A stretch of DNA of 64,000 nucleotides from Ruminococcus sp. AM36-2AA (GCF_003461955.1 NZ_QTYB01000001.1:302332-366331), one strand, 5' to 3'. Counted from the first letter of the stretch, positions 25,682 through 32,812 are shown. The notes: a model not told the origin generated them from the letters alone. Made by a program: numbers and translations.

Positions 25682-26911
25682 TTAAACGATGCTATCCATC
25701 CAGGAATCATCATCCAGATCATCAGACGGATCTTCCTTCTTTGGGTTCTCTTCTTCAAAAGGAACTTCATCTTCTTCCTCTTCCGGCTCCTCATGCTTAA
25801 TCAAATAATCAAGCATCAAATCATCATCTGAATACTTATCTTCAAATTTCTGGATCTGAAGAGTTTTACTACCTTCTTCTCCAACCATACGAAGAAATGG
25901 ACGTTTAAGAATCATTCTTCTTTCTTTTCCTTTGTTTTCAGAACATTTCGCAAGAGCTTCTTCCATAGAATATGCACCAAGATCAATTAGCTCTTTGATG
26001 TCTGCCGGAATGTCAGCTTCTGTTGCCTGTACTGTTGCTCCTCCCTCGACAAAAATTCCTTCACAAGTAAGCATTGTAATATTCTTTTTCACTTTGAATA
26101 CTTTAGAAATAACAAGATCTGCTTTCTCTTTATTGTCCGGATCAACTTCATAATCGAATACTTTTCTCAGTGGTACAAACTTACCGCCTTTTACGGATCC
26201 ACCATCAGTAAGATCATTTCCGTTATATTCTTTAAACTTCTCAAGAATCATACCGACAATTGGATAAACCATCTTGTCTTTATCGAGTTTTCCAACCGAA
26301 TCTTTATTCAGCAGCATAGTCTGTGTGAACATAGCAATTGGAGTATCTTTATCTGTTTTAAGGAAAATACTGTTAATCTGTTTTGTTACCTGAATAGCAT
26401 CATTGTAAATGGAATACTTAAGCTGTCCTTTTACTTTAATTTCTGTTCCATCTTTAAGAGTGTCTGAAAGATAGTTGGTTGCATCATAATCGGAAAGGAA
26501 TTTTTTCTCAACAATGTTTCCATCTTTATCTCTCTCGATTCCAATTCTGATAAAACAAAGATTTCCGACGTCCTCAAGAATACTCTCGTCGAGACGGTCT
26601 TCCCAGTCGATAGTATATATATTGTCAAAATCATCAACTTCTCTTCCGGTTTTCTCATCTATCTTTTTACCATGGACATATAATGGATACGGATTGCTAA
26701 TACTATATCCTCCCATTAGCTGACTCTGTACAAGTCCATATTTCTCTCCACAATCAACATTTAATAGCATTCTGGAGTAGATATAATCACTCTTTTCTGA
26801 ATGTGCATCAATATTGAATGGAAATTTACCAAGAGCTGCTTTTCCTACAAGTGTAAAACTCTGAATCCAGCCCTTTTTGTCTAATGCTTTTTTTTCTTTT
26901 ACTTTTGCCAT
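25682..26911 (-). CDS. SSB-like single-stranded DNA-binding protein
   Basis: A 409-residue protein. A central segment G-T-E-I-K-V-K-G-Q-L-K-Y-S resembles an OB-fold strand set. The C-terminal 60 residues are strongly acidic and end D-D-D-S-W-M-D-S-I-V, similar in style to the acidic tip of bacterial SSB that recruits replication proteins. It is far larger than host SSB (about 170). It lies between the Sak4-like ATPase and a zinc-ribbon gene in the replication operon. The SSB role is inferred from tail and context. Confidence 0.65.
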   Translation of the reverse strand: MAKVKEKKALDKKGWIQSFTLVGKAALGKFPFNIDAHSEKSDYIYSRMLLNVDCGEKYGLVQSQLMGGYSISNPYPLYVHGKKIDEKTGREVDDFDNIYTIDWEDRLDESILEDVGNLCFIRIGIERDKDGNIVEKKFLSDYDATNYLSDTLKDGTEIKVKGQLKYSIYNDAIQVTKQINSIFLKTDKDTPIAMFTQTMLLNKDSVGKLDKDKMVYPIVGMILEKFKEYNGNDLTDGGSVKGGKFVPLRKVFDYEVDPDNKEKADLVISKVFKVKKNITMLTCEGIFVEGGATVQATEADIPADIKELIDLGAYSMEEALAKCSENKGKERRMILKRPFLRMVGEEGSKTLQIQKFEDKYSDDDLMLDYLIKHEEPEEEEDEVPFEEENPKKEDPSDDLDDDSWMDSIV

Positions 26912-26917
26912 TGTCTA

Positions 26918-27136
26918 TTATCTCCTATAATCGTAATATCTACTGTCGTTATTCAACTTCATTGATCTGTCATGGAAATATCGAATCACATTAATCCGGC
27001 TACAACATTTACACTCTACTAACTTGGTTGAATATCCAAATCCATGATCATCTGTAAATGTCTCGCTTTCTTCATAGTCAAAGATTTCATTGCATATCCC
27101 ACATGACATTTGTTTCATTTGCTGTCGTTGTTCCAT
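26918..27136 (-). CDS. Small zinc-ribbon protein
   Basis: A 72-residue protein with C-G-I-C near residue 12 and C-K-C-C near residue 43, spacing that fits a zinc ribbon. The C-terminus is Arg/Tyr-rich. Starts after AGGAGGACTTGA. It sits one gene before the SSB-like protein; DNA or RNA binding is likely, function unknown. Confidence 0.65.
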   Translation of the reverse strand: MEQRQQMKQMSCGICNEIFDYEESETFTDDHGFGYSTKLVECKCCSRINVIRYFHDRSMKLNNDSRYYDYRR

Positions 27137-27153
27137 TCAAGTCCTCCTCTCTT

Positions 27154-27294
27154 TTAGATTGGAAGATCAAGAATGCAAGTATGCAATTCTATCTCCGGAT
27201 GATTGTGATCACGATATCCATCAATGAGATAATAGATAATCGCGGTTTTGTCACCCTGACATCTCTCCACTGCTTCAAGAAAACAGTGTTTCAA
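27154..27294 (-). CDS. Short 46-residue protein with TTG start
   Basis: A TTG at 27292-27294 opens 46 codons (M-K-H-C-F-L-E-A-V-E-R-C) to TAA at 27154. The sequence reads like a folded small protein (A-I-I-Y-Y-L-I-D-G-Y-R-D-H), and the next gene's ribosome site follows right after. A shorter ATG frame (M-K-E-I-C-K) lies just upstream in the +1 register and ends in TAG at the TTG, so a coupled leader is possible. Start confidence is low. Confidence 0.45.
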   Translation of the reverse strand: MKHCFLEAVERCQGDKTAIIYYLIDGYRDHNHPEIELHTCILDLPI

Positions 27295-27327
27295 TCCTAT
27301 TTACATATCTCTTTCATTTTTATAATT

Positions 27328-27356
27328 TGTATAAAATTTATTATTTACAGTGTCAA
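27328..27356 (-). promoter_or_regulatory. Conserved promoter element, copy 6
   Basis: The clearest copy. Minus strand: exact TTGACA at 27351-27356, 17-bp spacer CTGTAAATAATAAATTT, TATACA at 27328-27333. It heads the zinc-ribbon/SSB transcription unit. Confidence 0.8.
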
Positions 27357-27367
27357 AGCAAAAATAA

Positions 27368-27775
27368 TTAATCGTTTTTGATCTTGACCTTACAACCAAA
27401 TTTCTCTTCGACTTCATCCATCGTAACTTCTTTTACGGTATCATCATAGATAAGCTCAAATTCTGGAAACACATCATCCATAAAATTTTCGTCACCCCCA
27501 ATAGGCATAGAACCGACTCTACGAACATCGTTAATTCTCCAAACCTTGATAATGCGATCATTTTCTTTATAACTAAATACACAAAACCGCATATTCCCAG
27601 TTAAGCATCTGAATGTTCTGAATTTATTGATGCTTCTGTGACTTACTTTGCTGTAATACCATTTAATGAGATCTCCACGATCAGTGTTCTTTAAAACAAT
27701 ACCGTAACTTCCTTTTGTAGAAAGAACAATATCGCCTGTCCGAAGATCATTCAAACACATTGTTTTCATAATCAT
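27368..27775 (-). CDS. Small phage protein, unknown
   Basis: A 135-residue protein; the N-terminal L-R-T-G-D-I-V-L-S-T-K-G-S-Y-G-I-V-L segment looks like a small beta barrel common in phage hypothetical proteins. The second half is acidic. It lies between the tRNA cluster and promoter copy 6. No family assigned. Confidence 0.55.
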   Translation of the reverse strand: MIMKTMCLNDLRTGDIVLSTKGSYGIVLKNTDRGDLIKWYYSKVSHRSINKFRTFRCLTGNMRFCVFSYKENDRIIKVWRINDVRRVGSMPIGGDENFMDDVFPEFELIYDDTVKEVTMDEVEEKFGCKVKIKND

Positions 27776-27818
27776 GCTCCTTATACATTTACTTTATTTT
27801 CTATTGTAGCGCTACAAA

Positions 27819-27891
27819 TTGGCATAGACGGAATCGAACCGTCATTATATTGATCCATGAGTCAATTATTCTACCATTGAACTATATGCCA
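27819..27891 (-). tRNA. tRNA with 8-nt anticodon loop (CAT-like)
   Basis: Seven-pair acceptor (TGGCATA/TATGCCA), D arm GTTC/GAAT, perfect T arm GACGG-TTCGATT-CCGTC and five-base variable loop are regular. The anticodon stem ATTGA/TCAAT closes an eight-base loop CTCATGGA rather than seven. If U33 is the T at loop position 2, the anticodon is CAT. Expanded loops are typical of frameshift-suppressor tRNAs or decaying genes. No CCA is encoded. Confidence 0.75.
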
Positions 27892-27946
27892 AACCATTAC
27901 ATATACAAATGAGTGCCTAATAGAGCTTATGCAAAATATCAGGCAA

Positions 27947-28020
27947 TGGAAATTCTGGGACTCGAACCCAGGACCGACCGGTTATGAGCCGGTTGCTCTA
28001 ACCAACTGAGCTAAATTTCC
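27947..28020 (-). tRNA. tRNA-Met(CAT)
   Basis: A full cloverleaf: acceptor GGAAATT/AATTTCC, D arm GCTC/GAGC, anticodon arm ACCGG-CTCATAA-CCGGT, T arm CTGGG-TTCGAGT-CCCAG, discriminator A. Anticodon CAT; elongator Met is likeliest, though a lysidine-modified Ile-type tRNA also has CAT. Confidence 0.9.
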
Positions 28021-28025
28021 ATGCT

Positions 28026-28062
28026 CTGTATATGACACACTACTATGATATATCATATACAG
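28026..28062. ncRNA. Structured element A of the tRNA cluster
   Basis: A perfect 10-bp inverted repeat (CTGTATATGA / TCATATACAG) encloses a 17-base loop. It begins six bases past the 5' end of tRNA-Met and is the first of a row of closed-stem elements. Confidence 0.55.
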
Positions 28063-28089
28063 GAAAACACTTATTATAAATGCAGCCTA

Positions 28090-28178
28090 CGTTTATAGTT
28101 ACCACAATCCTATCATTGCTAACAACACTGATCGGTTCGACCTCATATACTACCTAATTTCACCTCACTATAAACACG
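28090..28178 (-). ncRNA. Structured element B of the tRNA cluster
   Basis: A closing stem (TTTATAG at 28092-28098 with CTATAAA at 28168-28174, extended by CG/CACG) encloses about 69 bases that contain further hairpins. Read on the minus strand, the loop opens TGAGGTGA, a Shine-Dalgarno-like sequence, as in elements C-F. Confidence 0.5.
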
Positions 28179-28193
28179 TTTATTCTTTCTATT

Positions 28194-28260
28194 CTTTTAT
28201 AACTACATTAACAGCCGTCGCTGTTTTGATCCCCACTCACTTCCTCATCCTCGTTATAAG
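28194..28260 (-). ncRNA. Structured element C of the tRNA cluster
   Basis: Closing stem TTATAAC (28197-28203) / GTTATAA (28253-28259) around a 49-base loop. Minus-strand loop starts GAGGATGAGG and ends GTA, and holds an internal perfect hairpin AACAGC/GCTGTT. Confidence 0.55.
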
Positions 28261-28313
28261 AATATAAGCTATAAAATCAATAAGCTGCGTAATTGATATT
28301 TCCTTATATTCCA

Positions 28314-28380
28314 GATACGACTACACCAAACCATATTGTTTGCCTCACCATACTTTCTCACCCTCACCTCGTCATGTATC
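28314..28380 (-). ncRNA. Structured element D of the tRNA cluster
   Basis: Closing stem GATACGAC (28314-28321) pairs with GTCATGTATC (28371-28380) with a two-base bulge. The 49-base loop is nearly the same sequence as element E and starts GAGGTGAGGG on the minus strand, with an internal CAAAC/GTTTG hairpin. Confidence 0.6.
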
Positions 28381-28403
28381 AAGAATACTTCAGAAATATT
28401 TTC

Positions 28404-28471
28404 CTTTTATATGACTACACCAAACCATATTGTTTGCCTCACCATACTACCTCACCCTCGTCATATAAAAG
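28404..28471 (-). ncRNA. Structured element E of the tRNA cluster
   Basis: A perfect 12-bp stem (CTTTTATATGAC at 28404-28415 with GTCATATAAAAG at 28460-28471) closes a 44-base loop. The loop shares about 30 identical bases with element D although the stems differ in sequence while keeping pairing, which is strong evidence for a structured RNA. Confidence 0.65.
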
Positions 28472-28486
28472 ATCATCTATATAAAT

Positions 28487-28530
28487 GTATGTGCTACCAA
28501 ACCCTCTACCAACCTCGCACAGAGCCATAC
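28487..28530 (-). ncRNA. Structured element F of the tRNA cluster
   Basis: GTATGTGC (28487-28494) pairs with GCAC (28517-28520) and CATAC (28526-28530) across a five-base bulge. The 22-base minus-strand loop begins GAGGTTGG and ends GGTA, the same end signatures as elements C-E. Confidence 0.5.
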
Positions 28531-28656
28531 CCAAAGTACAGGCTGTTCCCAACTTAGTTTCATCTCATTGTAAAATTGTAATAAAATATATTACATTTGT
28601 CTGAGACTATAATGATATGCTGATCACTGCTATCTTGATCTCAAGTAGGTTAACCT

Positions 28657-28701
28657 TCAGATCTAAATTAATCCGTGGCCTTTAGATATCTAAAGATCTG
28701 A
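28657..28701. repeat. 8-bp inverted repeat with inner 16-bp palindrome
   Basis: TCAGATCT (28657-28664) and AGATCTGA (28694-28701) are reverse complements; inside lies the perfect palindrome CTTTAGATATCTAAAG. It ends two bases before the tRNA-Leu 3' end and may be a processing hairpin or a separate RNA. Confidence 0.55.
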
Positions 28702-28702
28702 A

Positions 28703-28784
28703 TACGGATAATGGGACTTGAACCCATATGAGTTTCCTCCGGAGAGTTTGAGTCTCCTGCGTCTGCCTATTTCGCCATATCCGC
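28703..28784 (-). tRNA. tRNA-Leu(CAA)
   Basis: A class II tRNA: acceptor GCGGATA/TATCCGT, anticodon arm GGAGA-CTCAAAC-TCTCC with anticodon CAA (reads TTG), long variable arm, T arm ATGGG-TTCAAGT-CCCAT and discriminator A as LeuRS needs. No CCA encoded. Confidence 0.9.
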
Positions 28785-28806
28785 TTATGATGTCTGTTTT
28801 AAGACA

Positions 28807-29535
28807 TCATATTTCATTCCATTGATCATCTGGAATATTTTTAATTACAGATTTTTTACTTGGTAACTTATATTTTATACACCATTTTCTAACTGAATTA
28901 TCAGTTACGCCATACTCTTTGGCAATACTAACAAATGAATCTTTTCTTATCTTATTTTTTAAATCTTCTCTTGATATTGGCGGTTGTTTCAAAACCACTT
29001 TTGGCTTAACTTTCCCCTTCTTGTTTATTTTCTTATTTGCCTTTAAATGTTTTTTAGAAGATTTTCCTGCATAATTTGCTGTTTGCGAATGACAATTCGG
29101 ACATAAAATTTGCAAATTTTCTAATTTATTATTTGAATGTTCTCCATCAATGTGGTGTAACACCAACGTAATGTCTTTTCCATTCCAATTAGAAATGCCA
29201 CAAATTTCACACTTATATTCTTTTACACCTTCATTTACTAACATTTTCAATAATCTACTAGATTGATAATTTTTATATTTTCCATCCAATACATCATTCA
29301 AAGACGCTTTTGTTTTTTTATGCGTTTTCAAAGCGCATTCTCTATATAAATTAGAACGATTTTTAGAATTTTTAGTTGTGTCTAATCCATATTCTATGAT
29401 TAGCTTTTTCAAGGTTTCTGGATTAGAACCATGTCCATTAAGTCCAACTTTTCTTAACAAGTCACAATACCCATTTGAAGTATCAAGTAAATACTGTAAT
29501 TCGTCTGGAGTAAAATCATATAATATACTTGCCAA
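28807..29535 (-). CDS. HNH endonuclease in the tRNA cluster
   Basis: A 242-residue protein. The HNH core has C-E-I-C-G, L-H-H-I-D-G, L-E-N-L-Q-I-L-C-P-N-C-H, i.e. two zinc-binding CxxC pairs around the catalytic HH and N/H. A basic linker and a C-terminal helix-turn-helix (S-I-A-K-E-Y-G-V-T-D-N-S-V-R) provide DNA binding. It lies between two tRNA genes, a common site for phage homing endonucleases. The TTG start at 29535 lies two bases past the tRNA-Gln 3' end with no ribosome site visible, so the true start may be a few codons later. Confidence 0.85.
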   Translation of the reverse strand: MASILYDFTPDELQYLLDTSNGYCDLLRKVGLNGHGSNPETLKKLIIEYGLDTTKNSKNRSNLYRECALKTHKKTKASLNDVLDGKYKNYQSSRLLKMLVNEGVKEYKCEICGISNWNGKDITLVLHHIDGEHSNNKLENLQILCPNCHSQTANYAGKSSKKHLKANKKINKKGKVKPKVVLKQPPISREDLKNKIRKDSFVSIAKEYGVTDNSVRKWCIKYKLPSKKSVIKNIPDDQWNEI

Positions 29536-29536
29536 A

Positions 29537-29619
29537 CTAGGGTGGTGGGATTCGAACCCACACGGAAATCTCCAATAGAGTCAAAGTCTATTATGTCTAT
29601 CCAATTCCATCACACCCCA
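29537..29619 (-). tRNA. tRNA-Gln-like (TTG) with class II variable arm
   Basis: Acceptor TGGGGTG/CACCCTA (U1-A72 as in Gln tRNAs), anticodon arm ATAGA-CTTTGAC-TCTAT giving anticodon TTG, T arm GTGGG-TTCGAAT-CCCAC, discriminator G. The variable region is 13 bases with a GGA/TCC stem, and the D arm (ATG/CAT) looks Leu/Ser-like. Gln tRNAs normally have a short variable loop, so identity is mixed. Confidence 0.75.
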
Positions 29620-30020
29620 ATGATTATCCACCATTTACCAGCCTTGCAGATCACTTATGGTCAAATACAACTATACCAATAACATTTGCCAAGGATTTGA
29701 TAAAATTTTATTCTTTATTATTTACTCTTTTAACTTTGATCAAAAATAAACTTTGAATTTTAAGCTTTATTACTTGACCTTTACAACTTTAAGCTTTACA
29801 GTGCATTAAGTAATATTATTTATCCATAATATGTATTATTTATAATATATTCGAATTAAAAGTTCGACCATTATTTAAATTTTCTACCACTGTAGACCTT
29901 TCGATTTTAGAGTAGAGAGCTTCTTTTTAGCTTTATATGAGACTATGCTCTCCTGAAAGTCTAATAAGTTGTAATTTAAAGTTTTCAGTAAACAATGGAT
30001 AATTCTAATTTATATCAAAA
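29620..30020. other. AT-rich non-coding stretch with a structured element
   Basis: No gene is supported in these 400 bases. Two TTAAGCTTTA-type copies and an ATTACTT/AAGTAAT inverted repeat lie at about 29758-29814. The clearest structure is a two-part hairpin at 29894-29962, listed separately. The stretch may be the leader of the unit that starts with the HNH gene and tRNA. Confidence 0.5.
29894..29962. ncRNA. Possible structured RNA
   Basis: AGACCTTTC (29894-29902) pairs with GAAAGTCT (29955-29962) with one bulge, and inside it GAGAGC (29915-29920) pairs with GCTCTC (29947-29952). The nested arrangement resembles the closed-stem elements at 28.0-28.5 kb but shares no sequence with them. 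Confidence 0.45.
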
Positions 30021-30662
30021 TCAATAATTGATTTCGATTTCCGTAATTGCGTTGCTCACAGAAAGTGCTGCATCAACCTCTGATTTAAAATTTGAGATTT
30101 CTTCTTCAAGAACATTGATCTTGTCATTTACCTTGATAGGATCGAGCAGGTCGTAGGACTGAGCAGTGATAAAATCGTTACGAGTACGATCAAACGCTTC
30201 TGCATTTACCTTTGTGTCTTTTGCGCCATACAGACCGATGACATACTGATCTGCTTTCTTCTCAAGTTCATCTCCGTTCCTAGTTTTAATAACAGCCTGA
30301 GCATTGTTAAACTGCTGTTTCATCTTTCTTAAAAGTTCTTCTTTAAGATCCATGAAGTTGTTTTTCATATCAATGGCTTCTGCAACGGTATATTCAATTC
30401 CTGTAATTGTTACCTTTGTCCTAGCATTTGAAAGAACAACTGCCGTTTTAATCGCGTTTCTGCGTGCCATAAGATCTACAACTTTATCGTAAGATCCAGT
30501 CATCATGTTAAGATACTCATCAACTTTAATTCCATTGATCTTTTCATTAGAATGTTTATTAGCTACACAGAATACAGCTTCACTAATTGCTAAATGAATT
30601 CTATCATCGAGAATCTTAAGTTCTGAAAGTGCTTTGTGTACTGTCATCTTTTCTGTTGTCAT
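30021..30662 (-). CDS. Coiled-coil protein, unknown
   Basis: A 213-residue, mostly helical protein (M-T-T-E-K-M-T-V-H-K-A-L-S-E-L). The repeated pattern of long amphipathic helices (residues 5-45, 95-140, 170-205) resembles DIP1984-like proteins, but the match is weak. It heads toward the tRNA cluster and follows the AAA ATPase gene by 130 bases. A micro-frame of 10 codons with a strong GGAGGT site (about 30742-30774) lies between them and may be a leader. Function unknown. Confidence 0.6.
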   Translation of the reverse strand: MTTEKMTVHKALSELKILDDRIHLAISEAVFCVANKHSNEKINGIKVDEYLNMMTGSYDKVVDLMARRNAIKTAVVLSNARTKVTITGIEYTVAEAIDMKNNFMDLKEELLRKMKQQFNNAQAVIKTRNGDELEKKADQYVIGLYGAKDTKVNAEAFDRTRNDFITAQSYDLLDPIKVNDKINVLEEEISNFKSEVDAALSVSNAITEIEINY

Positions 30663-30790
30663 AACGTTTCTCCTTATAATCTTTAAATTTTAATATGTAT
30701 AAATGCTGAAACCGAACTTCACATTTATTTAAGTTTTTTATCATAACCAATACTTACAAACTGATGTCATAATCATCTCGCTACCTCCGT

Positions 30791-31888
30791 TTATACTGCA
30801 TAATGTAAAGCTTTGTCCTCACATCTAATTACCTCGATATGATCTACTCCAACTGCTGCCAGTTTCGTATCATCTTCGTCTGTAACATCGTCAGCTTTAA
30901 CTTCTACATATTCGCCTGGAACATAATTAATTCCACGTTTAGTATCAAATACACAATCTGCATTTCTAAAACTAACATATATACATCCATTATCAATGTA
31001 TATATAATCTTCAAATTTTTCAGATTTATCAAACAAATCAAGATATTTAAATGTCTGATTAGTTCTACCATCCTTCATATATGTATATATCGCATATTTT
31101 ACAGATGATGTATTTACGATGTTCAAATCTTTAATTGCGTTTTCAAAATCACCAGAATGATTAATTTCAAAAGCAATCGCTCTTAAGCAATCATAATTAA
31201 GAGGAACTTTTTTAGAGAAGCTAATTACTTTGGTAATTTCACCATATTTTTCTTTTGGAAGCTTATCCTGCATGTATTCTGTAATATCATCTGTGTCTGG
31301 ATAATCAAATCTAAAATGATAGTGGAATCTTCCTGGACGGTTCACTAAAAAGTCACTAAGATTTCTAAGCTCATTACATGTGATAACGAATAATTTCTTT
31401 CCGTCATATAAACCATCAAATAAAGTAAGCAGTTCCGTCTGTGGATCCGCAGCCCCATCAGGTGCTTTAATTCCTCCAAATGTTTTATCATATTCATCAA
31501 ACATTACCATCACTTCCTGATTAATAGATGCAATAAAATCAGCAATACCAGGAATATAACTATCAACAATAAGAACTGGAATGTCTCTTTTAATAGCTTC
31601 GGTAGCAAGAATTTTTGCAAATAAAGATTTTCCAATTCCCTTATCTCCAGAAAGGATCACTCCTAAATTCTTATTAAAATAAGGAAATGCATTAAGAACT
31701 TTGTTTGCCTTACTCATATGAATCCCATAGATTTTATTTTCTCTTACAACAATATCCGTGTGTTTATCAAGAAAAAATCCAGAGCTTTTTGAAAACGATA
31801 CTGAATATGCTTGAGCCGGAAGTTTGTCAAATACTTCGAGTTCATCATTATAAGCTTGGTATGTAGTTCCAATTTTAATTACTTTCAT
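30791..31888 (-). CDS. AAA+ ATPase, FtsH/CDC48-like core
   Basis: A 365-residue protein. Walker A is G-D-K-G-I-G-K-S at about 86-93, Walker B is V-M-V-M-F-D-E-Y-D-K, and F-L-V-N-R-P-G-R-F matches the second region of homology with arginine finger, as in FtsH/CDC48-type unfoldases. There is no protease domain or membrane helix; a C-terminal beta-rich part may bind a partner. It precedes the Ter-like cassette and could remodel its proteins. Transcribed toward the coiled-coil gene. Confidence 0.8.
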   Translation of the reverse strand: MKVIKIGTTYQAYNDELEVFDKLPAQAYSVSFSKSSGFFLDKHTDIVVRENKIYGIHMSKANKVLNAFPYFNKNLGVILSGDKGIGKSLFAKILATEAIKRDIPVLIVDSYIPGIADFIASINQEVMVMFDEYDKTFGGIKAPDGAADPQTELLTLFDGLYDGKKLFVITCNELRNLSDFLVNRPGRFHYHFRFDYPDTDDITEYMQDKLPKEKYGEITKVISFSKKVPLNYDCLRAIAFEINHSGDFENAIKDLNIVNTSSVKYAIYTYMKDGRTNQTFKYLDLFDKSEKFEDYIYIDNGCIYVSFRNADCVFDTKRGINYVPGEYVEVKADDVTDEDDTKLAAVGVDHIEVIRCEDKALHYAV

Positions 31889-31919
31889 GTTTCTTCTCCT
31901 TTATTTTTCATTATATAAA

Positions 31920-31990
31920 CGGCCATGGAAGGATTCGAACCTTCTCCACGATAATCAAAGTATCGTGTGCTGCCATTACACCACAAGGCT
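31920..31990 (-). tRNA. tRNA-Gln(TTG) with imperfect acceptor stem
   Basis: Class I cloverleaf: D arm GTGT/GCAC, anticodon arm CGATA-CTTTGAT-TATCG with TTG, T arm GAAGG-TTCGAAT-CCTTC, discriminator G. The acceptor AGCCTTG/CATGGCC has two mismatches (positions 1-72 and 5-68). A conserved promoter copy places its expected start exactly at the 5' end (31990). Confidence 0.75.
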
Positions 31991-31996
31991 GCATTT

Positions 31997-32025
31997 ATTA
32001 TCAAATTTATTATTGATAGTTTCAA
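31997..32025 (-). promoter_or_regulatory. Conserved promoter element, copy 7
   Basis: Minus strand: TTGAAA at 32020-32025, 17-bp spacer CTATCAATAATAAATTT, GATAAT at 31997-32002. The predicted start lies at the tRNA-Gln 5' end. Confidence 0.7.
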
Positions 32026-32037
32026 GATATTTTTTTT

Positions 32038-32071
32038 GTTACCTACAAGATATTTCTATCTCATAGGTAAC
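32038..32071. repeat. 15-bp hairpin between promoter copies
   Basis: GTTACCTACAAGATA (32038-32052) pairs with TATCTCATAGGTAAC (32057-32071) with one or two mismatches around a TTTC loop. On the plus strand it is followed by ATTTTTAATTTT, on the minus strand by eight A residues, so it would act as a terminator only for plus-strand transcription, or insulate the tRNA promoter. Confidence 0.5.
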
Positions 32072-32088
32072 ATTTTTAATTTTGTATG

Positions 32089-32119
32089 TTTATACAAAAT
32101 TTATTATTGATAGTTTCGA
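32089..32119 (-). promoter_or_regulatory. Conserved promoter element, copy 8
   Basis: Minus strand: TCGAAA at 32114-32119, spacer CTATCAATAATAAATTT, TATAAA at 32089-32094. Second of three copies stacked before the tRNA-Gln. Confidence 0.6.
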
Positions 32120-32157
32120 GACATTTTAAAAATTGCCTCTCGCTTGACTGTATATGT

Positions 32158-32186
32158 ATTATAGCACATCTATATAACTATGTCAA
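32158..32186 (-). promoter_or_regulatory. Perfect consensus sigma-A promoter
   Basis: Minus strand: TTGACA at 32181-32186, 17-bp spacer, TATAAT at 32158-32163. It stands four bases below promoter-element copy 9 and drives transcription toward the tRNA region. Confidence 0.8.
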
Positions 32187-32213
32187 CATCAAATTTATTT
32201 TTAACAATATAAA
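32185..32213 (-). promoter_or_regulatory. Conserved promoter element, copy 9
   Basis: Minus strand: TTTATA at 32208-32213 with spacer TTGTTAAAAATAAATTT; its -10 position runs into the TTGACA of the consensus promoter, the same composite layout as at 13.56 and 41.33 kb. Confidence 0.55.
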
Positions 32214-32230
32214 GTTTTAAGAAGCATTTT

Positions 32231-32716
32231 TTACTTATATAACTGATACTTTTTGCTTATAGTATGTGCAATATCATCTGGAAGCGGACGAAACCATATT
32301 CCAACAATAGTAGTTCCGTTCTCCTCTTCTGGTTTCAACTCTGTAAAACAACAATCCGCAATAATACCATAATCTCTGCCTTCAATAAGCCCTAGATCAT
32401 TCGCAATATCTTTTGCTTTAAGTAGTTTGTTCTTATTCTTTGCTTCGCATACTGTTTTTACAAAATTTCCGTCAATATACTGTTCATATTCCTCTTTTGG
32501 AATATATACAGTAGACTTGTAATGCGTAATATCATCAGAATCCGCCGGGACTTCCCTTACAGGAAGCCCTATAGCATTGAAATTCATCTCGATCGGAGTA
32601 ACAGGCTTGATCAATCTTGTATAATATGCCTCCACACAATGCATCAACATTGCAGACAATTTGCCTGGACTTAGGTTAAGATCTTTTCTTATTATAAATA
32701 ATCTTCTATATCCCAT
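32231..32716 (-). CDS. PTH2-like peptidyl-tRNA hydrolase
   Basis: About 161 residues from ATG 32716 (M-G-Y-R-R-L), chosen because GAGGT lies upstream; a start at 32722 is also possible. The pattern I-R-K-D-L-N-L-S-P-G-K-L-S-A-M-L-M-H matches the R-x-D-L-x-M-x-x-G-K-x-A-A-Q-x-x-H block of the Pth2 family, and D-C-C-F-T-E-L-x-P at the end matches D-A-G-x-T-x-I-x-P. Pth2 enzymes release peptides from tRNA; the normal bacterial enzyme is the unrelated Pth. A phage copy beside tRNA genes could protect tRNA pools. The canonical Q is replaced by M. Confidence 0.75.
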   Translation of the reverse strand: MGYRRLFIIRKDLNLSPGKLSAMLMHCVEAYYTRLIKPVTPIEMNFNAIGLPVREVPADSDDITHYKSTVYIPKEEYEQYIDGNFVKTVCEAKNKNKLLKAKDIANDLGLIEGRDYGIIADCCFTELKPEEENGTTIVGIWFRPLPDDIAHTISKKYQLYK

Positions 32717-32812
32717 AAACATACCTCAACGTTTCTTCTCATCAGAATCATTTACAATCTGATCAATCTTATCAACAATATAATCCACTACATCTTTACT
32801 TGACTTGCCAAT

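Noticed and set aside
28090..28178. Degenerate tRNA for structured element B
   Set aside because: A GGTTCGA-like string is present but no T-arm stem or anticodon arm can be formed around it.
28026..28530. CRISPR array
   Set aside because: Repeats are irregular, vary in stem sequence and loop length, and lack equal spacers or cas genes.
32038..32071. Terminator for the upstream minus-strand unit
   Set aside because: The minus strand has an A-run rather than a U-run after the hairpin.
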